A DNA stretch of 64,000 bases, from contig JAFGSW010000074.1 of the NCBI GenBank assembly GCA_016934415.1, positions 1-64,000 on the forward strand, in the 5' to 3' direction. Below the pieces are notes generated by a model. The model searched no databases, was not told where the DNA came from, and worked only from the letters and a program-made list of their open reading frames with translations. Source of the DNA: Spirochaetales bacterium. GTDB taxonomy: Bacteria > Spirochaetota > Spirochaetia > SZUA-6 > RPPD01. The position numbers and the translations under genes were made by a program. Of the stretch, positions 26,870 through 35,946 are shown one piece after another (position 1 is the first letter of the stretch; every line of letters starts with the position of its first letter).

Positions 26870-27170
26870 GCTTATTTTTCAAGACAACTCTAAAGAAACC
26901 GCCGGGCACCCGATAATGAGAGTAGAGAGCGCCGCGCGGGAGGGGGACTGCGTCATGCCCTCTTCTCCCCCACAAGAATGTGCTTCCAGTCGTCGCCTGC
27001 GCGCCGTCACCTCAAACGCCAGGGAGGTTCGCTCCCCCCGGGTGGGGCTTTACTCGTGGAACGCCGCCGCGGCGCCCGGGGGGTGACAGGCTTCAAACGC
27101 CACGCGGTACGGAGAACTCGAAAAACGACGATCGGGGACGGCGTACCCCGAACAGGGTTAAGAGGGTCGC

Positions 27171-29690
27171 ATGAGCACATACCAGGAAACAGCGCAGGGC
27201 CGGAGCGAGATCGCAAGGCGCGTTCTCGTCATCCAAAAGGACAGGGCCCGGCAACAGGCCCTCCGCCGGGCGTTCGGGCCGACCGGCGTCCCCGGCTGGG
27301 AATTCATCTTCGTCGATCGGCTCGAAGACGCCCCCGTACCGGTCCACGACGACCCGCCCTACCTCCATTGCATCGACGCCTCCTACCGGGAGGACGAAAT
27401 CAAGGCCTACATCGCCCGGCGGCGGGCGGAAGACACCGCCCACACCGTCCTCGCCCTCTGCGGCGACTCGGACCGCCCCAAGGCGCGCTCCCTGTTCCGC
27501 CACGGAATCTACGACTGCGTGACCGAGCCCTACGAACCGGAAGAGCTCGTACGCGTGTTGGAGCGTTCGCATGAGCGCGCCCGCCTCGCACGCGAGACCG
27601 CCCTCCGAAGCGCGGAAGTCGCTCGTAAAAGCGAGGAAGCCGCCTCTCTCGAACACGCCATGGCCTCGGTCATTTTCTCCACAAAGCGGATCGCCAAACA
27701 CCTCTCCCTCGAGGAATTCTGCCGGGCGCTGATGACGGAATTGTCGATCCTCTTCGGAGCCTCGGGCGGCAGCTTTTATCTTGTCGAGGGGAGCCGGCTC
27801 GTCCGCGTCTACGCCCTCGATCCCGGGCACGCCCCGGACGAAATCGTACTCCCGCTCGCCGAGGGGAGCTTCCTGGACGTGGCCCGCAAAACGGGCCGCC
27901 CCGTGCTCGCTTCCGATATTCAGAACGAGCGGCAGGCCGCGCCGAGCGGCTTCTCCGGCTACAAGGACGACTCCTGCCTCGTCCTTCCCGTCTTCCACAA
28001 CGGCGACGACCTGGTGGCTTTCATCAGCCTTCACGACAGGAAGGCCGCCGCCTTCAGCCAGCGGGAAAAAACGATCGGCGCCGCCCTCGCCTCGGTGAGC
28101 GCGGGATTCCTCCGCGCCCTGCGTACGCTGGCCGAAACGCGGGAGCGGGAATCGCACTACGAACACTTCTTCAGGGAGGGACTCACCGTCAATTTCATCG
28201 CCCTTCCCGACGGCCGCCTCTCCCTGGCCAATCCCGCCTTCTATAATCTTTTCTGCGCGGGAAAGCCGCCCGTTTCCGGGTTGTCCGTCGTCCCGTTTTT
28301 CGCGCGGAAACGCGAATGGGAAACGCTCGTACGCCGCCTGAAAAAGGAAAAAACGATCGACAATCTGGAAACCGAGCTCGTCGACGCCGCGGGCGGGCGC
28401 CGACAACTCTTCGGAAATCTCGTCGCCAATACGAACGACAAAGGAGGGCTCGTCTCGGTGAGCGCGGTTTTCTTCGACGTCACGCAGAAGAAGATCCTCG
28501 AGCGCGAGCTCAACCATTCGGTGAAAATGGAGGCGATCGGCCGGTTGGCGGGCGGCGTGGCCCACGACTTCAACAACCTGATCACCGCCATCCTCGGATA
28601 CTGCGAGGTGGTGAAGGACCGCGTCACCGACAAGGAAATGGCCGAGGAAATCGAGGGCATCCGGCGGGCGGGCGAGAAGGCCTCGTCGCTCACCCGGCAG
28701 CTGCTCTCCCTCACCCGTAAAAAGTCGCAGACCCCCGCGCCGCTCAACCTGGCGCGGCTCGTGCGGGAGATCGAACGGCTCCTCGCCAGGGTCATCGGCG
28801 AGGACATCGATCTCGTGTCGAGTTTTTCCGCGGCCGAGCCCGTCATCCGGGCCGAACGCGGAGAGATCGAGCAGGTAATCATGAACCTCGTCGTCAATGC
28901 CCGGGACGCGATGCCGGGCGGCGGACGGATCGGCATTTCGATCTCAGAAGAAGACGCGGGCCGGGCCGGGCGCGCCCAGGCCGGGCCGACGGGACGCTGG
29001 ATCGTCCTCCGCGTGAGCGACGAGGGAGTCGGCATGAGCGAGGAAACGCAGCGCCACCTCTTCGAGCCTTTTTATTCCACCAAGGAGAAGGGCAAAGGCA
29101 CGGGGCTCGGCCTGTCCCTCGTGTACGGCATCGTCAGGCGGGCCGGCGGGTACGTCGCCGTGGAGAGTTCTCCCCGGAACGGCTCGACTTTCTCGCTTTA
29201 TTTTCCCAAGGCGGTCGGGACCAAGCCGGCGGCCGATCCTCCGCGGACAGTCTCCCGCCCCTGCTCCGGGGATGAGCGCATTCTCGTCGTCGACGACGAG
29301 AAGGTGGTGCGGCAGATCGTATCGCGGGTCCTCAAGAAGTTCGGATACGCGGTGTGCGAGGCTGCGGACGGCGCGCAGGCGATTGCCCTGGCCCGCAAGG
29401 CCCGGCGGCCCATCAAGTGCGCCGTCATCGACCTCGTCATGCCCGGCATGAGCGGCCCCGAACTGGCCGCAGAGCTCGCGAAAATCGTCCCGGGGTTGAA
29501 GGTGCTGTTCGTCTCCGGATACGCGCCCGAAGACATAGGCGGCAACGCCGGCTTCGGCGGGCCCGGCGGACTTCCCGCCCGCAGCGTGAACGGCCGGAAC
29601 GGTCACGGCGGGGCCGAATTCGTCACCAAACCGTTCCGGGCGGACGAACTCGCCCGCAAGGTGCGCGAGATCCTTGACCGGGAGGAATAG
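27171..29690 (+). CDS. Hybrid sensor histidine kinase (receiver-like, GAF, PAS, HisKA, HATPase, receiver)
   Basis: VAHDFNNLITAILGYCE H-box, NLVVNARDAMPGGG N-box, GTGLGLSLVYGIVRRAGGYV, C-terminal ILVVDDEKVVRQIV...VIDLVMPGMSGPEL. Confidence 0.93.
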   Translation: MSTYQETAQGRSEIARRVLVIQKDRARQQALRRAFGPTGVPGWEFIFVDRLEDAPVPVHDDPPYLHCIDASYREDEIKAYIARRRAEDTAHTVLALCGDSDRPKARSLFRHGIYDCVTEPYEPEELVRVLERSHERARLARETALRSAEVARKSEEAASLEHAMASVIFSTKRIAKHLSLEEFCRALMTELSILFGASGGSFYLVEGSRLVRVYALDPGHAPDEIVLPLAEGSFLDVARKTGRPVLASDIQNERQAAPSGFSGYKDDSCLVLPVFHNGDDLVAFISLHDRKAAAFSQREKTIGAALASVSAGFLRALRTLAETRERESHYEHFFREGLTVNFIALPDGRLSLANPAFYNLFCAGKPPVSGLSVVPFFARKREWETLVRRLKKEKTIDNLETELVDAAGGRRQLFGNLVANTNDKGGLVSVSAVFFDVTQKKILERELNHSVKMEAIGRLAGGVAHDFNNLITAILGYCEVVKDRVTDKEMAEEIEGIRRAGEKASSLTRQLLSLTRKKSQTPAPLNLARLVREIERLLARVIGEDIDLVSSFSAAEPVIRAERGEIEQVIMNLVVNARDAMPGGGRIGISISEEDAGRAGRAQAGPTGRWIVLRVSDEGVGMSEETQRHLFEPFYSTKEKGKGTGLGLSLVYGIVRRAGGYVAVESSPRNGSTFSLYFPKAVGTKPAADPPRTVSRPCSGDERILVVDDEKVVRQIVSRVLKKFGYAVCEAADGAQAIALARKARRPIKCAVIDLVMPGMSGPELAAELAKIVPGLKVLFVSGYAPEDIGGNAGFGGPGGLPARSVNGRNGHGGAEFVTKPFRADELARKVREILDREE

Positions 29691-29691
29691 A

Positions 29692-30702
29692 ATGAAACAG
29701 AAACCGCGCGTCGTCATCCTCGACAGCGTGTTCTTGCGCTACGACGAGGAGCGCGCCTGCCTTAAGCGGATCAAGGCCGACGTCGAGGTCCGCAACCCCT
29801 CGGGCGAAAACGAGATCATCGCCGCGGTCCGGGAGGCGGACGCCGTCCTCGTCAATCTCCATAAAATTTCCGCGCGCGTCGTCGCCGCGCTCGAGCGCTG
29901 CCGGGTCATCTCGCGCTACGGCGTGGGCTACGACAATGTGGACGTCGAGGCCGCCGCGGCGCGCGGCATCTGGGTGGCCATCGTCCCCGACTACTGCGTC
30001 GAGGAGGCGGCCGACCATGCCATCGCCCTGCTCCTCTCGTCGATCAGGCGCGTCACCTTGAAGGACCGGCTCATCCGGGAAGGGTTCTGGAAAAAGCCGG
30101 ACGCGGATCCGCTTTCGCGCACGAGCCGGGGCACCCTCGGGATCCTGGGCTACGGCCAGGTGGGACGGGTCGTGCACCGGAAGCTTTCGAATTTCGGTTT
30201 CAAGGAATTTCTCGTCTGCGATCCATACAGGGACAAGGAAGAGATCGAGAAACAAGGCGCCCGGCTCGTGAGTCTGACCGCGCTTCTCAAGCGGTCCGAC
30301 TATGTCACCGTCCACGTCCCTCTCACGTCAGGCACGCAACACCTGCTCGGCGCGAAGGAGCTCCGATCCATGAAGCCGGGCGCCGTGCTGGTGAACACCG
30401 CGCGCGGCCCGATAATAGACGAGGCCGCGCTCGCGGCGGCCCTCAAAGCCGGCCGGCTCGGCGGCGCCGGTCTCGACGTATTCGAAACCGAACCCCTGCC
30501 CAAAAATCATCCACTCCTCAGTTTTCCGGAAATCATCCTCACCGACCACACCGCCTACTACAGCCCGGAATCGGTGACCGAGCTCAAGACCCGGGCGGCC
30601 GACAACGTGGTGCAGACGCTGCTCACCGGCCGCCCGAACCACCCGGTCAATCATCCCAAGCTCGGCCGCCGCGCGATCCTGCGCGGAGGAAAGGGAACCT
30701 AA
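29692..30702 (+). CDS. D-isomer-specific 2-hydroxyacid dehydrogenase (C-terminal-binding-protein type)
   Basis: GTLGILGYGQVGRVVHRKL, VNTARGPIIDEAALAAAL, GLDVFETEPLPKNHPLL. Confidence 0.9.
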   Translation: MKQKPRVVILDSVFLRYDEERACLKRIKADVEVRNPSGENEIIAAVREADAVLVNLHKISARVVAALERCRVISRYGVGYDNVDVEAAAARGIWVAIVPDYCVEEAADHAIALLLSSIRRVTLKDRLIREGFWKKPDADPLSRTSRGTLGILGYGQVGRVVHRKLSNFGFKEFLVCDPYRDKEEIEKQGARLVSLTALLKRSDYVTVHVPLTSGTQHLLGAKELRSMKPGAVLVNTARGPIIDEAALAAALKAGRLGGAGLDVFETEPLPKNHPLLSFPEIILTDHTAYYSPESVTELKTRAADNVVQTLLTGRPNHPVNHPKLGRRAILRGGKGT

Positions 30703-30855
30703 GGAAGCTCAGGAAACCAGGAAAAAAAGGGTTGAAGGAGAAAAGAAATATTTTCCTCAACTTACTTTGAACCGCGACAAGCTTTACTGAAAAAAATCAT
30801 CGATTCTTTTCTTCAACCTTCCCCTTTCCCGTCTTTCGGGCTTCCTGCTGAATTC
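30697..30855. repeat. GGAAACCAGGAAA inverted-arm intergenic element, copy f (degenerate right arm)
   Basis: aaggaagctcaggaaaccaggaaaa ... ctttcgggcttcctgctgaattc. Confidence 0.6.
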
Positions 30856-30985
30856 TTCGTTGCAGCCGGTGAGTGAATATCGAGTCGAGGCATGTCCCCA
30901 CTACTTATCATTTTCATTGAAAATACATGCCACCTATTATAAAATGAGCGGAGGCAGGTATATATCCTATCAGAAAGAAATTATT

Positions 30986-31369
30986 ATGAAAAAAACGCTC
31001 ATCGTCATTCTGACAGCCGGACTTATGGCGCTTTTCGGTTGCGTCACTTACCTTGGAAAACCCAATACGCCCCAAGAGGAGCGGGTCGAACTGAAATTGG
31101 ATTATGGTGTTCTCCTCCATCAACTTGATGAATCAGTATTGACATTTCCGCTGGTCGGGACAGTAATCCTGAATTCTGGAAAGCACGCCTTATTCGTCAG
31201 ATACTCGAAGACAACAACAGGTGGTTCCTGGTCAACCACATATGAGTCAAAGATTGTGAAGATCGACTATACCTTTGAAAAAGGGAAAAAATATAAAATG
31301 GTGGCGGATGACTCTAAATATTTCTGGGTCCGGTTCCTGATAATACCTGTAGGAAGCAATAAGTCCTGA
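30986..31369 (+). CDS. Predicted lipoprotein, AT-rich
   Basis: MKKTLIVILTAGLMALFGC lipobox; no family recognised. Confidence 0.65.
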   Translation: MKKTLIVILTAGLMALFGCVTYLGKPNTPQEERVELKLDYGVLLHQLDESVLTFPLVGTVILNSGKHALFVRYSKTTTGGSWSTTYESKIVKIDYTFEKGKKYKMVADDSKYFWVRFLIIPVGSNKS

Positions 31370-31419
31370 TCCGTTGTCCACATCGTATTTTTCTCGTAAT
31401 ACTTTTCTTTCTCTTTCCT

Positions 31420-31505
31420 TCCCCGGCATTCTTCATTCCTTCCTGGCTTCCTGAGCTTCCCCCTCTCTTCCCCCTTCATTTTCCTGGTTTCCTGGCTTCC
31501 TCATT
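31420..31505. repeat. Solo right-arm copies of the GGAAACCAGG element (copy g)
   Basis: ttccttcctggcttcctgagcttcc...ttttcctggtttcctggcttcctc. Confidence 0.65.
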
Positions 31506-31528
31506 ACTTATCCCTCTTCTCCCCTGGA

Positions 31529-31553
31529 AATAACGGCCGGCACGGCCGTTATT
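31529..31553. terminator. Bidirectional hairpin terminator at the metW 3' end
   Basis: AATAACGGCCGGCACGGCCGTTATT, followed on + by tttt. Confidence 0.7.
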
Positions 31554-32157
31554 TTTTCCTGATGACGAACAGCCCCTCCTTGGCGAACAGATTGGGGAAG
31601 GCCATCCGCGAGCGATAGGCGAGACGCCGGCCGAAGAAGCCGCGGACGATTATCTCAATGCCGTGAACGGCGCAGAAGTACTCGAAGTCGCGCAGGGTGA
31701 GGTGATGGATATTGGGCGAGTCGTACCACTCGAAGGGAAGGACCTTCGACTTCGGCATGCGTCCGCGCCAGAGAAACGACCAGCGTACACTCGAGTGCCC
31801 GAAGTTGGGGAAGGAGACGATCGCCTTTTTCCCGATGCGCACTATCTCTTTCAGCACGGTATGCGGTGCTTTCAGCACCTGCAGGGTCTGGGAGAGGACG
31901 ACATAATCGTACATCCCGTCGCGGCAGGAGGCGAGCGCCTGGTCCAGGTCCCCATGGATGGCCGGGATGCCCTTGGCCAGGCACTGGAGGATCGCCTCGC
32001 TCTTGATGTCGAGGCCGAGCGTCCGTGCGCCCTTGGTCGCCGCGAGCAGGGCGAGCAGGCTCCCGTCGCCGCAGCCGATGTCGAACACCGTCGCGCCAGG
32101 CTCGATGAGCGCTGCGATGGCCGTATCGATCGTCCGCCGGTCGAGTTCCCTCAGCAT
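31549..32157 (-). CDS. metW: MetW, methionine biosynthesis
   Basis: VFDIGCGDGSLLALLAATKGARTLGLDIK...YDYVVLSQTLQVLKAPHTVLKEIVRIGKKAIVSFPNFGHSSVR. Confidence 0.93.
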   Translation of the reverse strand: MLRELDRRTIDTAIAALIEPGATVFDIGCGDGSLLALLAATKGARTLGLDIKSEAILQCLAKGIPAIHGDLDQALASCRDGMYDYVVLSQTLQVLKAPHTVLKEIVRIGKKAIVSFPNFGHSSVRWSFLWRGRMPKSKVLPFEWYDSPNIHHLTLRDFEYFCAVHGIEIIVRGFFGRRLAYRSRMAFPNLFAKEGLFVIRKK

Positions 32158-33308
32158 GGCCCCCCTCCCCCCTTCACGGTCGCGAGAAAGTCCCCAATCG
32201 CCCGGGCCAACTCGGGGCACGGCAGGAGGAACGTGTCGTGCCCGTAACTCGACTCGATGTTGAGGTAGGTGACGTCTCGCCCCAACCGCTGGAGCGCGGC
32301 CGCCAGCTCCCGCGACTGGGCGGGCGGGAAAAGCCAGTCCGAGCTGAACGAGACGAAGAGGGTCCGGGCGCGGATCAGCGCGAGCGCCTTCTCCAGGGAG
32401 CCCTCCCCGTACTTGCCGGCCGCGTCGAAGTAGTCCATCGCCTTGGTGATGTAGAGGTAGGAGTTGGCGTCGAAGCGGTCGAGGAAACGCAGGCCCTGGT
32501 GCGCCAGGTAGGACTCGATCTCGAATTCATCCTTGAATTCATACGCGTAGTCGCCGCTCGCTCTCCGCTTCCGCCCGAAACGCTCGCGCATCCCGGCCGG
32601 GGAGAGGTAGGTGATGTGCCCGAGCATGCGCGCCACGGCCAACCCCGCGATCCGTCCCCCGCCGGAGTAGTACCGCCCGTTTTCGAAGGAGGGATCGGCG
32701 GTGATGGCGCTGCGGCCCACCGCGTCGAAGGCGATCGCCTGGGCCGTGAGGGCGGCGCAGGAGGCGATGACGACGGCGCTCCGCGGAACCTCCGGGTAGC
32801 GGAGAATCCACTCGAGCGCCTGCATGCCGCCCATCGATCCGCCGACGACGGAGAGGAGCCGCTTAATGCCGAGGTGTTCGATGAGTTTTTTTTGGACAGC
32901 CACCATGTCGGAGATCGTAACGACCGGAAAATCGAGGGCATAGGGCTCACCTGAGGCGGGGTTGATGGAAGACGGACCGGTCGTGCCCTGGCAGCCGCCC
33001 AGGATGTTCGAACAGACGACGAAGTACTTCCGCGTATCGATCGGCTTGCCGGGGCCGATCATGAGGTCCCACCAGCCGGGTTTGCGGTCGTCGGGGGCGT
33101 AGACGCCCGCTACGTGGGAATCCCCGGAGAGGGCGTGGACGATGAGCACGGCATTATCCCGCTCCGCGGAGAGTTCGCCGTAGGTCTCGTAGGCCACGGT
33201 CACCGGCCCGAGCTTCTCCCCGCTCTCGAGCTCGAGCGAGTCCGGAGGATCCGCGAACGTGAACAATTTTTTTTCGACGATGCCCACAAAGCGGGCGCTG
33301 CTGTCCAT
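32151..33308 (-). CDS. metX: Homoserine O-acetyltransferase
   Basis: VAYETYGELSAERDNAVLIVHALSGDSHVAG...CQGTTGPSSINP...VVGGSMGGMQALEW...SSYGHDTFLL. Confidence 0.94.
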   Translation of the reverse strand: MDSSARFVGIVEKKLFTFADPPDSLELESGEKLGPVTVAYETYGELSAERDNAVLIVHALSGDSHVAGVYAPDDRKPGWWDLMIGPGKPIDTRKYFVVCSNILGGCQGTTGPSSINPASGEPYALDFPVVTISDMVAVQKKLIEHLGIKRLLSVVGGSMGGMQALEWILRYPEVPRSAVVIASCAALTAQAIAFDAVGRSAITADPSFENGRYYSGGGRIAGLAVARMLGHITYLSPAGMRERFGRKRRASGDYAYEFKDEFEIESYLAHQGLRFLDRFDANSYLYITKAMDYFDAAGKYGEGSLEKALALIRARTLFVSFSSDWLFPPAQSRELAAALQRLGRDVTYLNIESSYGHDTFLLPCPELARAIGDFLATVKGGGGPC

Positions 33309-33341
33309 CGGCCTTCCTTTCCCGTCGTTTCCGGCCGACGG

Positions 33342-33806
33342 CTAAATGTAATACATGGGCGGCTCGGCCTGTTCGCGCAGCAGCTTGCGCTCCCGCTCCG
33401 CCAGGTCGCGGAAGGTGACGCGGTCGATAATGCCGCTCACCGCGTCCCGGACCTCGGCCCAGAGGGGACGGAGCACGCAGCGCCGCTCGAAATCGCAGGC
33501 CTGCCGGGAACTGTGCGAGACGCAGGCAATGGGCGAAAGCGGCCCCTCGATCAGGCGGGCGATTTCTCCCAGGGTGAAGGCGCCGGGATTCCTGTTGAGC
33601 GCGAAGCCGCCCTTGGCGCCGCGATGGCTTTTCAGGTAGCCGGCCTTGCGCAGGATCAGGAAAATTTGCTCTAAAAATTTCTCCGGAATGTCCTGGTCCT
33701 TGGAAATTTCGGAGAGTTGAAAATATCGCCCTCCGCCCTCCTCATAATAGCGCGAGAGAAAGACAAGGGATTTGATCGCGTAATCGCCTTTGAAAGTAAT
33801 TTTCAT
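33342..33806 (-). CDS. Rrf2-family transcriptional regulator with cysteine triad
   Basis: GDYAIKSLVFLSRYY...IPEKFLEQIFLILRKAGYLKSHRGAKGGFALNR...ACVSHSSRQACDFERRCVLRPLW. Confidence 0.92.
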   Translation of the reverse strand: MKITFKGDYAIKSLVFLSRYYEEGGGRYFQLSEISKDQDIPEKFLEQIFLILRKAGYLKSHRGAKGGFALNRNPGAFTLGEIARLIEGPLSPIACVSHSSRQACDFERRCVLRPLWAEVRDAVSGIIDRVTFRDLAERERKLLREQAEPPMYYI

Positions 33807-33950
33807 CCTGCACCTATTTCCGATCGCTTGATCACTATTTTTATGATTAACTTAGTAGTGTTAAATATAAATAATATGTGTTGCTCCTGTCAAGGTATTA
33901 TGCGAAACGGTGAAGCTCCGTCCCCACCCGGAACGTAGAATCAAATGGAG

Positions 33951-33969
33951 AGTGCTCCCAAGATTGCGA
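33951..33969. mobile_element. Solo IS-end remnant AGTGCTCCCAAGATTGCGA
   Basis: One internal mismatch to the IS left end at 9051..9069. Confidence 0.75.
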
Positions 33970-34044
33970 ATAAATCGGCCGAAATATGGAAGAACGATGC
34001 GATACGCTCGATCAATTCTGTGGAAAAAAAGAAGTGAAGGAGAA

Positions 34045-34437
34045 TCATCCCCCCTTGGGTTTATCAAGCAGCGCGTTAACGACGGCGCGATCGGACGCGG
34101 CGAAATCGAAACCCGGCAGGTCGGCGGCCGGCACCCAGCGGCACTCCTCGTGCTCCCGCAGTTCCATCCGCCCGCCCGTCCATTCCGCCTCGTACGCCTT
34201 GAGTTCGTAAGCGCGGCCGGAGTGTTCGAAATCGGCGCCGGCGACAAATCCGCCGACCGTGACATCGATGCCCAGCTCTTCTCGGAGCTCGCGTTTCAGG
34301 CAGGCCCGCTCGTCCTCGCCGGGCTCCACCTTGCCGCCCGGGAACTCCCATTTGCCGGCTTGATCGCCGATCTGCCTCCGCTTGGCGATGAGAAACTCTC
34401 CGCCCCGCCTGATGACGGCGGCGGTGACAACACTCAT
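34045..34437 (-). CDS. NUDIX hydrolase, MutT-like
   Basis: GGKVEPGEDERACLKRELREELGI Nudix box. Confidence 0.93.
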   Translation of the reverse strand: MSVVTAAVIRRGGEFLIAKRRQIGDQAGKWEFPGGKVEPGEDERACLKRELREELGIDVTVGGFVAGADFEHSGRAYELKAYEAEWTGGRMELREHEECRWVPAADLPGFDFAASDRAVVNALLDKPKGG

Positions 34438-34454
34438 ACGGCTCCTCCTGCGGA

Positions 34455-35051
34455 TTATGGGGCCTGTTGCGCCAGGCGCTCGATTTCCCGCTTCGCCTCC
34501 CGAAGGGCCTGGCCGTAACGGTCATCGAACGCCGCCAGGTTTTTCCTGAGCAGAGCGACGTACTCCGGATCCTGCATGGCGTGGAGTTCGACACGCGTGC
34601 CGAGCTGTTTGGCGAGGGCCTCAGCCTTCTGTTTCAGCCGGGGCGCGTATTGGGCGGTCACCGCCTCCTCAACGCGGCCGCGCTCGCCCTCGTAGTCAGC
34701 GAAGAATTGCGCGATCTGGCCGAGGAGGTGCTGGAGCGGCTTCACCCCCGGCGCGAGGGAGAGCAGTCCCTTGATCGCCCGGTCGTTTCGTGTTTTTGCG
34801 ACCTCCGACAGCGGCAGGGCGAGGTTGGCGAGGAACGTCTCGATCATGCCCCTTTTCACCTGCGTCCTTTTACGCCCCGACAGCGCCTTGAGTTCTTCCG
34901 CCGGTGACACGGATTCCGGATCGTCGAGGAAACGCGAGACGAGCTTCTTGCCGCTCACGACGTTTTCCTGCTCCTCGAGCGACTCCTTGTCGACGGAGAT
35001 GTTCTTTATTTTTTCCTGGGCGATTTCCCAGGCCGATTTGATTTCACCCAT
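34455..35051 (-). CDS. Hypothetical protein
   Basis: MGEIKSAWEIAQEKIKNISVDKESLEEQENVVSGKKLVSRFLDDP... Confidence 0.6.
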   Translation of the reverse strand: MGEIKSAWEIAQEKIKNISVDKESLEEQENVVSGKKLVSRFLDDPESVSPAEELKALSGRKRTQVKRGMIETFLANLALPLSEVAKTRNDRAIKGLLSLAPGVKPLQHLLGQIAQFFADYEGERGRVEEAVTAQYAPRLKQKAEALAKQLGTRVELHAMQDPEYVALLRKNLAAFDDRYGQALREAKREIERLAQQAP

Positions 35052-35137
35052 GGTAAACCTCTTTTCGCCAACCCGAGCGCGACTCCCCATCATACAACGC
35101 CGTGCCGGATAGAGGCAACCTCCGCGTTGAAATACTC

Positions 35138-35722
35138 CTATCTCAGAAGCTCCTTGTCCGTGAGCACCGCGTCCATGGGCACGTCCGAAGGACCGCAAGG
35201 CACGGCATCCAGGAGCTGCAGGTGAAAACCGATGCCGAGAAGGAAAACCTCCTCTCCTCCGGCCCGGATCGCGAAATCCGAGAGGAAGCGGTCGTAGAAA
35301 CCGCGGCCCCGGCCCAGCCTGTTTTTTTCGCGATCGAAGGCGACGCCCGGAACGAGCACGAGCGCCCGCGATCGCGGAGGGAGGGGGAGAACGAGACGGG
35401 GGAGATCAGGTCCGGGCTCGAGCATGCCGTAGGCATGAGGGATGGAGGCTTCGGAGAGGCTGCGGACGGCGTGAAAAACGAGCCCGTCTCCCTCCACCCG
35501 GGGCAGGTAGACGCGCTTGCCCGCCGAGAGCGCCCGCGCGACCACCGGACGCGTGTCCACCTCGCGAGTCATGCTCATGTAGGCGAGGAGCATGCCGGCC
35601 TCGCGCCAAGCCCGTAGCTCGAACAGCCTGCCGGCAAGGGCGGAGCTTGAGCCTCGGATGCAATCCGGGAGGAGACTATTGAGTTGTCGCGCGATCGCGG
35701 AGCGAACCTCTGTTTTGGACAT
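35138..35722 (-). CDS. 5-formyltetrahydrofolate cyclo-ligase family protein
   Basis: VLVPGVAFDREKNRLGRGRGFYDRFL; length typical of the family. Confidence 0.9.
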   Translation of the reverse strand: MSKTEVRSAIARQLNSLLPDCIRGSSSALAGRLFELRAWREAGMLLAYMSMTREVDTRPVVARALSAGKRVYLPRVEGDGLVFHAVRSLSEASIPHAYGMLEPGPDLPRLVLPLPPRSRALVLVPGVAFDREKNRLGRGRGFYDRFLSDFAIRAGGEEVFLLGIGFHLQLLDAVPCGPSDVPMDAVLTDKELLR

Positions 35723-35735
35723 GGAAAGAAAAAAA

Positions 35736-35809
35736 TCGGGCTGGGCGGACTTGAACCGCCGACCCCTTGCACCCCAAGCAAGTACGCTAGCCATCTGCGC
35801 TACAGCCCG
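35736..35809 (-). tRNA. tRNA-Pro (GGG anticodon)
   Basis: CGGGCTG...CTTGC-TTGGGGT-GCAAG anticodon arm...GGCGG-TTCAAGT-CCGCC T arm...CAGCCCG. Confidence 0.92.
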
Positions 35810-35946
35810 AATATGACGACAATTTACACACCGCCCTTCCGTGTGTCAACCGGGCCTTCAGGTTGACAATCCGGGAGTTCTCTAGTAACACAAAGGGCAG
35901 TTGAGCCGGGTCGATGTCGATTCGCTCCCGCATCACAGAGATTGAA

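Noticed and set aside
27093-28565. 490 aa minus-strand ORF opposite the hybrid histidine kinase
   Set aside because: Antisense to unmistakable kinase motifs; low-complexity R/G/E/V composition typical of spurious ORFs.
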